In this document: in pieces, positions 58,690 through 64,000 of the stretch
How the letters are laid out: every line of letters begins with the position of its first letter
How positions within the stretch are numbered: position 1 is the stretch's first letter
NCBI RefSeq assembly: GCF_000346465.2
Contig: NC_034014.1
Location: 17,683,542-17,747,541 of the forward strand
Direction of reading: 5' to 3'
Length of the DNA stretch: 64,000 nt
From: Prunus persica
Lineage: Eukaryota > Streptophyta > Magnoliopsida > Rosales > Rosaceae
Notes under the pieces: generated by a model
What the model saw: the letters and a program-made list of their open reading frames with translations, nothing else
What the model was told of the DNA's origin: nothing
The model's database searches: none
Program-made: the position numbers and the translations under genes

Positions 58690-61099
58690 TAGATGAGTCT
58701 TTTCAGGTTGGTTTTATTAATCCCCTTCTGCAACTTGCATTCCCTCTGAAATAGACATTCGCAGAAAACCTAAAGAACCAAAAACCATCAATGAAATCTA
58801 ACCAAAGCCCCAAATCGGTGAAGTATTGTCATTATGCGAGTTTGATCAAATCGAGGACTTCATGGACATACATGAATCGAGGACTACCAGCCAAAGCATT
58901 TACAAAAACCAGGCAGAGAGAAACCAAGAGTCAACCACCACATTGGGTCATTGGACCAATCATATAAACTTGTTGTTTTTCATTTAAAGCAATGATTTTT
59001 TGAGAAAAATATGAAATATAAACTTCTGGTCTTATACTTATAATGTAGGAAATCCATCAAGTCCAAAAGGAAAGGCAAAGTATATGTAAATTTTATCACA
59101 GAACAGGCCGTAAAGGGTATCTTGGAGTGGCCAAAGACTTGGTAAGTGTAAATGGAGAAAGTTTTTGTTGTTGTCTTATTTGTGTATATTGCCTTATGCT
59201 AAATTTGATATCCATCTTAACAGTCCTGATCTCTTGGACTACAGGGGTCCAAGAGATTTGTGGTCACTCACCGTTGGATGTAAATTAGGATGTAAATTCA
59301 ACGGTTCACTCACTCTTGCACTCCTTTTAGAAAACTTTTTTGAACCATTGGATTAATATCCAACAGTGGGTGACCACAATCTTTTGGACTCCTGTGGTCC
59401 AAGAGATCGGGACTGTCCATCTTAAATAGTATGAGAAGAATGTATTGGAGAAGGGCGAGGAAGTTGATAGAGCTCTTCTATGGAAGTATGCATGTGAAGA
59501 TAAAAATGGAAAGATAGTTGATGAGGAGGTAGCTTCAATGTCTTAAAGGGTTGTGGGGGTCTTTTTCTTCCAGCAGCTGTAAATGGGCTAGGCTGCCAGA
59601 AAAGGGAAATTACTGAAATTGCCCCCTGTGCTTGAGTTCGAAAATCAAGCCCCAAAAGCACTTCGAAAGGGGAGCAAAACCTTAGGAAGTGTTCTGGTTA
59701 CCTTCACCAATGAAAATGAGGGCTGCTTACAGGTGTTTTGTGCTTGCTTTCAGATAAGATTTTGGCTTAGCATGAAGAGCTTGTGGTATGGGAGCAGGGT
59801 CAGCATGAGTTGAGCATCAAAAGGGGAAAATAAGGCTTCTTAAGGAGAAGTGTGAGTGTTTAAACTGAGGGAAACCAGATTTGCATGGTGATCTTGGCTG
59901 GAAGGAGGTAAAAGATGAACATCGCTTCTTCCGGCAGCTTGACAGATTCTGAAAATAATCTGCCAAGCAGAGCAGAATGGAGAAGAAGAGGTGAACAAGG
60001 TTACTGGATTTTGCTAGTAAGAGAGGAAGCTTGCTCTCTCAGCCTGGGTTGGTTTTTGCTGGGTGGAGGGGACCTCCTTTTATAGCTGCGGGAAACTACC
60101 CTTTCCCAAGAAACCCTAATGGTTTCTTCCCAATCTTGGCAAATCTTTCCATTCTTTTTCCTCTCTTCTCTTGACTTTCCTATTTGGGTGAGATTTCCCC
60201 TTATCTATTTGCACAAAATCAGGAGTTTTGGAGCTCAAGACCCCTTTTCCCGCGGCTGCTTCAGTAGGAAGCTCCACTCTTGGCTATTTTTCTTCTTCTT
60301 TCCCTTCTCCTTCCTGGGCCAGCACCAATAAGGGAAAATGACTGGGTGTATATACTGGTTTGAAAGGGTACTCCTCTTCCTGACAACTTACATGCTAATA
60401 TCCCTTGGTCTCTCTAGTGTTTTGTTTTGGGACTTGATCCATTCCCATGTGCTGGCACTTTCCAGCGGCTCTGTTCAGTGAACCTCCAGACCTCTTCTAC
60501 GTGGCTTCCTCTTTTCTAGCAAAGGGCTGAGGCTTTTGTGGCTTGTTGTGGAATTTTGTTTGGGCTAAGGTACTTTATTAAATAAGTGGGCTATTTAAAC
60601 ATTGGGCTTTTGGTTGGGCTATCCTTTGACTGGGCTAATTTTGGTTGGGTTATTTTCCCTCTTTGCTCACCCATATATTTGGGGCTAAGAAATGGGCTTG
60701 GGTCCCGAGGCTCCCAAGCAACCCGGAACCTCCATTTCTCGTCCCATCAACGGGCCTCATGACGACCTATTACCATCCATACCACAAGCCATTCAAGCAA
60801 GCCCCGGGCATTTTGAGTGGCTTGGGCCCACTTAGGCTTGTAGTGTGTTTGGGTGTGAAACAACGATTTCATGCTTGGCATGGCATGTCGCTTGGCGTGC
60901 TTTAATTTTTGTTACCCTTGATGTTTAATTTTGGCATGGGCTCGTAGAGCTGGCATGGTGAATTAGCATGGCGCATGAATTTCAATTCGCATGTGGCAAG
61001 TTTTCGAGTACCTCCTTTTTGTGCCTTTTCTTAATAAAATGGCGTTTCGGGCTGGTAATTTATTTGGGCCCAATCATGAATTTTTTTGGGTTTCAACAA
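58690..61099. other. transposon-derived interior, partly LTR-like
   Basis: No intact gene. Near 59425-59545 the plus strand reads VDRALLWKYACEDKNGKIVD, reminiscent of plant Ptta/En/Spm-type transposase-related proteins, but it ends at a stop after a few dozen codons. The stretch 60000-61098 is richer in G+C, has CTTTTATAGCTGCGGG (TATA-like) near 60075 and ends GGGTTTCAACA, like an LTR 3' end. No TSD pair was found for it, so its limits are uncertain. Confidence 0.4.
59220..59416. mobile_element. 197-bp hAT MITE
   Basis: The ends ACAGTCCTGATCTCTTGGAC and the inverted GTCCAAGAGATCGGGACTGT are nearly perfect mirror images, and the inverted similarity extends about 60 bp inward. It is flanked by an exact 8-bp duplication CCATCTTA (59212-59219 and 59417-59424), the hAT signature. 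No coding capacity. Confidence 0.92.
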
Positions 61100-61640
61100 G
61101 GGTTAATCGTTTTATTAGTCCCTTAATTTAGACCCGATTTGCATTTGAGTACCTCAATTTCCAAAATGGTTCCCGTGGTCCTTTAACTTTAGTTTAGTTT
61201 GCACAACTAGTCACACTGTTACTTCTGTCAATTTTTTCTTTTAAGTGCAGGGGCAAAATAGTATTTTTATATTAAAACAAAAAAAATAAATAAAAAATTA
61301 TATCTTTAAAATAACAATAAAAGAAAATACCACAAAAAACCAATAAATAAATAAATAAATAAATAAATTTTCCCCCACCCCACATCGGGATAGAGGGGAA
61401 AAAGGGAGAGTTTAATTTTAATTTTTTTAGTTTTTTTTATTTTTTATTCATATTTTTAATCAATTTTGATACAAAAATCCCATTTTGCCCATGCATTTAA
61501 CAGAAAAGTTAACAAAATTAAAGGCATGACCATTTGTCCTAACGAAAGTGAAGTTAAAGGACCACGAGAACCATCTTGGAAATTGAGGTACTCAAATGCA
61601 AATCGGGTCTAAATTCAGGGACTAATAAAACGATTAACCC
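61100..61640. mobile_element. full-length copy of the 1534-2057 MITE family
   Basis: A 541-bp copy with both ends (GGGTTAATCGTTTTATTAGT and ACTAATAAAACGATTAACCC) and the same long TIRs. Its core contains an AAAT tetranucleotide run near 61345-61368. Unlike the 1534 copy, the immediate flanks (TTTCAACAA and ATGTCTTAA) do not match, so its insertion history is unclear. Confidence 0.8.
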
Positions 61641-62114
61641 ATGTCTTAAAATATTGTAAGTACTAATTAAGTTGGTTTATTTCTGCTCACTTTTCTTCAC
61701 AATAAAAAATTACATACAAACATGTGTTTACAGAAAGATGAGGCAGATCTTTCTCTTATGCATGAGCTTGAGCGTAGGTTTTTTATTTGATTTGGATTTT
61801 TGTTGGCTTCCTTCTCTAGTAATGTTAGAAGTGTGTTCATAATCGTACCAAAAGTAATATTAGAAGTGTAGTTTTAATGATTTATATATATTTTTTTTGT
61901 AATTTACATGATATTCGGTGTCAGTCTCTTATTTATTGTAATTTCACAAAGTAAATACAATTTTACTCTCGTGGCACTCTATTATTTAATGTATTTCACA
62001 ACAGTTTTACTTTTCATAATCAACGATTTGGTAATAATCAATTGATAATTGACAAGTTTCAATTTTTTGTACATTAATTCAATGTGGTTCAATCATTTGG
62101 CATATATATAATTA
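61641..62114. other. AT-rich spacer, no gene seen
   Basis: AT-rich sequence between two mobile elements. A 44-bp stretch near 61734-61777 is bounded by splice-site-like AG and GT and reads KDEADLSLMHELER, but I cannot assign it to a gene. Confidence 0.4.
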
Positions 62115-63174
62115 TAACTCCTTGAATGGCCGTTTTACTCATCGAACAAAGCATCTTACAGTCACTGAGAAAACTATCTAGTTTATTGGGTAATTTACCT
62201 ACAAACGTTACTAATACTATGTACCTCACAAATGAGAGCATGGTAATCATGCCGTTTATAGGGTAATTACTATTTAAATGTGGCGTTTATATGGCAATCA
62301 TGTCGTTCATTGGGTAATTACTATTCATGGCGTTGAAATGGTAAAATGACATTTTTCACGACCTTTACCTACGAACGTGTTTCTTTACTCAACAAATGCA
62401 AGGGTGGTGTTATATGGTAATTAAGTCGTTCGTTTGGAAATTTACGATTTAAACGTGATTTTTACCTTCCAAACACTATCCTTGCGTTCGCTAAGTTAAA
62501 GTGCATGTTTAAATGGTAAAAGGGTATTTTTCACTACCTTTACCCACAAACGTGTCTCTTTACTTAGCGAAAGCAAGGGTGGCGTTTATATGGTAATAGA
62601 GGCTTCCTTTGGTACTTTATCATTTAAACATGATTTTTACCTTCCAAACACCATCCTTATGTTAGTGCATGTTTAAATGATAAAATGACCTTTGTCACTA
62701 CCTTTACCCACAAACGTGTCTCCTTACTCAGCGAATGCAGAGGTAATATTTATATGGTAATGGAGGCGTGCATTTAGTAATTTACCATTTAAACATGCAT
62801 TTTACCTTTCAAACCTCATCCTTGCGTTTGCGGAGTAAAGTAAGCATTTAAATGGTACGATCCAACAAAAAGGACAAACGTGTCTCTTTACTCATTGATC
62901 TTGTGGGTAACATTTATATGGTAATCAAGCCGTTCATTGGGTAATTACTTTTTCAATGTGCTTTTTACCTTCCAAACACCATCCTTGTGTTCACGGAGTA
63001 AAGGAACCGTTTAAATAGTAACATGGTCTTTCTCACTACTTTTACCCACAAACGCCCCTCTTTACTCACTGATCAAACATGTGGCGTTTATATGGTAATC
63101 AAGTCATTCATTGTGCAATTACTATTTAAACGTGTCTTTTACCTTCCAACACTATCATGCTGTTCAAGGAGTTA
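62115..63174. mobile_element. foldback-type element with tandem about 170-bp units
   Basis: Bounded by TAACTCCTTGAA (62115-62126) and its exact inverse TTCAAGGAGTTA (63163-63174). Inside, units of about 162-176 bp repeat around ACAAACGTGTCTCTTTACTC (starts near 62371, 62547, 62709, 62873 and 63047). Each unit contains CTTTACTCAGCGAATGCAAG and, about 100 bp later, an inverted counterpart of the type CCTTGCGTTCGCGGAGTAAAG, plus TTATATGGTAAT versus TTACCTTCCAAAC. Every repeat can therefore fold on itself. No ORF. The TSD is not resolved. It probably belongs to a Foldback/MITE-like class. Confidence 0.75.
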
Positions 63175-63256
63175 ATATTTCATGGTATATTAATATTTCA
63201 GTTAACTTGTGTGGTTGTCCTTATAAGTTATATTTTTCTTTTATGCACATTCTCAG

Positions 63257-63420
63257 GCATACCTGCAGAAGTTGGCAGCATTAGAAAAGCAGTCCTCATT
63301 TCAGCATGTGGCATTCCGCTGTATCTGTGCATTGCTTGATGCAGCACCCCACTTCAACTACCGGGAGAGCTTGTTAGGTGTTGTCATCAGAAACATAGGC
63401 TCCCCAGATGATGTTACAAG
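63257..63420 (+). pseudogene. isolated NOC3 exon (nucleolar complex protein 3)
   Basis: After a TTCTCAG acceptor the frame reads AYLQKLAALEKQSSFQHVAF and continues CICALLDAAPHFNYRESLL and NIGSPDDVTR, ending at AGGTGTCT, a possible donor. This block is the conserved NOC-domain region of plant nucleolar complex protein 3, needed for pre-60S export and replication licensing in yeast. No other NOC3 exon was found upstream as far as the IPMS gene. The 580 bp to the window end lack the expected following exon. A gene fragment carried or left by duplication is the best reading. Continuation of a broken gene beyond the window cannot be excluded. Confidence 0.75.
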
Positions 63421-64000
63421 GTGTCTTTGAAGGTCAGGATGACGCAAGAATTTGTAAAATGATTGTATCTTCAAGTCCAGTACACAGTTTAACTCTAAAT
63501 ATGAGCATTAGCCAGCTTTTATTATACTTTAGGATTGAGCAAAACATTCAGGTCGAAATATTGTTCTTTGTTTAGATTCTCAATTTAAACTTTTATCTGA
63601 CAAAGGAAAAATATTCTAAACTTGGTTAAGGACTGATGATGTTTCTGGCTGCAGACTGCATGGGTGTTAAAACACCTTCTCTTGCTTAGAAACAGTTCAA
63701 CATTGCCAAGGTGTTGACCTTTTTTGTCAAAAAAACTACACATGGTTGTAATTTTCATAATTATTTTTAAGAATGTTGTTCTTGTATAAAGATATGTTTG
63801 AATGTGAACAGATATCTGTATAAATATAAAAGATTGCAGATGTATTGATGTGTCATCATTTTTGAATTGCAGATGTATTGATGTGTCAATGTTTGAATGT
63901 GATCAATAATTTTTGTGCCGATCAACTCAATACTGGACCATTTTGCCTAACCATATATCTCTCTGCCGAAAGAAAATTATTGATCAAATGCTGTAGTTTT
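63421..64000. other. right window edge, no gene seen
   Basis: AT-rich sequence that could be intron of the NOC3 fragment. It includes a duplicated TTGCAGATGTATTGATGTGTCA (about 63835 and 63870). No further exon was recognised before the window ends. Confidence 0.4.

Noticed and set aside
61734..61777. Exon-like 44-bp stretch reading KDEADLSLMHELER between AG and GT
   Set aside because: Too short to assign, no neighbouring exon in any frame, and not part of NOC3 as far as I can tell.
1..64000. CRISPR arrays, bacterial operons, riboswitches or phage modules
   Set aside because: Spliceosomal introns and plant gene families throughout show this is plant nuclear DNA; no such structures were seen.

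Overview
This is nuclear DNA from a flowering plant. Genes are split by GT-AG introns, intergenic DNA is AT-rich, and the proteins read as plant orthologues (plastid ABCF protein, UBA2-type RNA-binding protein, NOI/RIN4-like protein, plant-type 2-isopropylmalate synthase). Gene structures and transposon families suggest a woody rosid, perhaps Rosaceae. That species-level guess is inference only.

Seven protein-coding genes can be built exon by exon, with frames closing at every junction. They are 60S ribosomal protein L6 (+, 5950-8005), a plastid-type ABCF5-like ABC protein (-, 8854-13026), 3-ketodihydrosphingosine reductase (-, 15867-17750), a UBP1-associated protein 2 RNA-binding protein (-, 22870-24366), a 100-residue NOI/RIN4-like protein (+, 33553-36809), the GTPase DRG1 (-, 41284-47479) and 2-isopropylmalate synthase (+, 49500-56885). 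They are housekeeping or metabolic genes with no shared pathway: translation (RPL6, DRG1, probably ABCF5), sphingolipid synthesis (KDSR), leucine synthesis (IPMS), RNA binding (UBA2) and membrane-associated signalling (NOI). DRG1 and IPMS are divergent; RPL6 and ABCF5 are convergent.

The rest is mostly layered transposable elements, many with readable ends and target-site duplications (TSDs). From left to right: a 524-bp Mutator-like MITE (1534-2057); a nest at 2.4-4.5 kb with CACTA-type ends and an intact Cassandra TRIM carrying 5S rRNA-like LTRs (3167-3783); a 1.2-kb inverted-repeat element just upstream of RPL6; a solo LTR inside the KDSR 3' UTR (15470-15860); a Harbinger-like element (18422-19590); a 6.3-kb Mutator-like element with long TIRs (26070-32372) holding a broken transposase, a GRF zinc-finger ORF, a 1.46-kb solo LTR and two interleaved foldback MITEs; a 600-bp hAT element (38380-38979); repeats at 37.6-40.8 kb; and a right-hand accessory block (58.5-64 kb) with Mutator-type ends, a hAT MITE, a tandem array of self-complementary units bounded by short inverted repeats (62115-63174), and an isolated NOC3 exon.

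I found no undescribed enzymatic or defence system. The least explained structures are the interleaved inverted repeats at 27990-28693, the array of foldback units at 62-63 kb, and the Mutator-like element carrying a GRF zinc-finger ORF.
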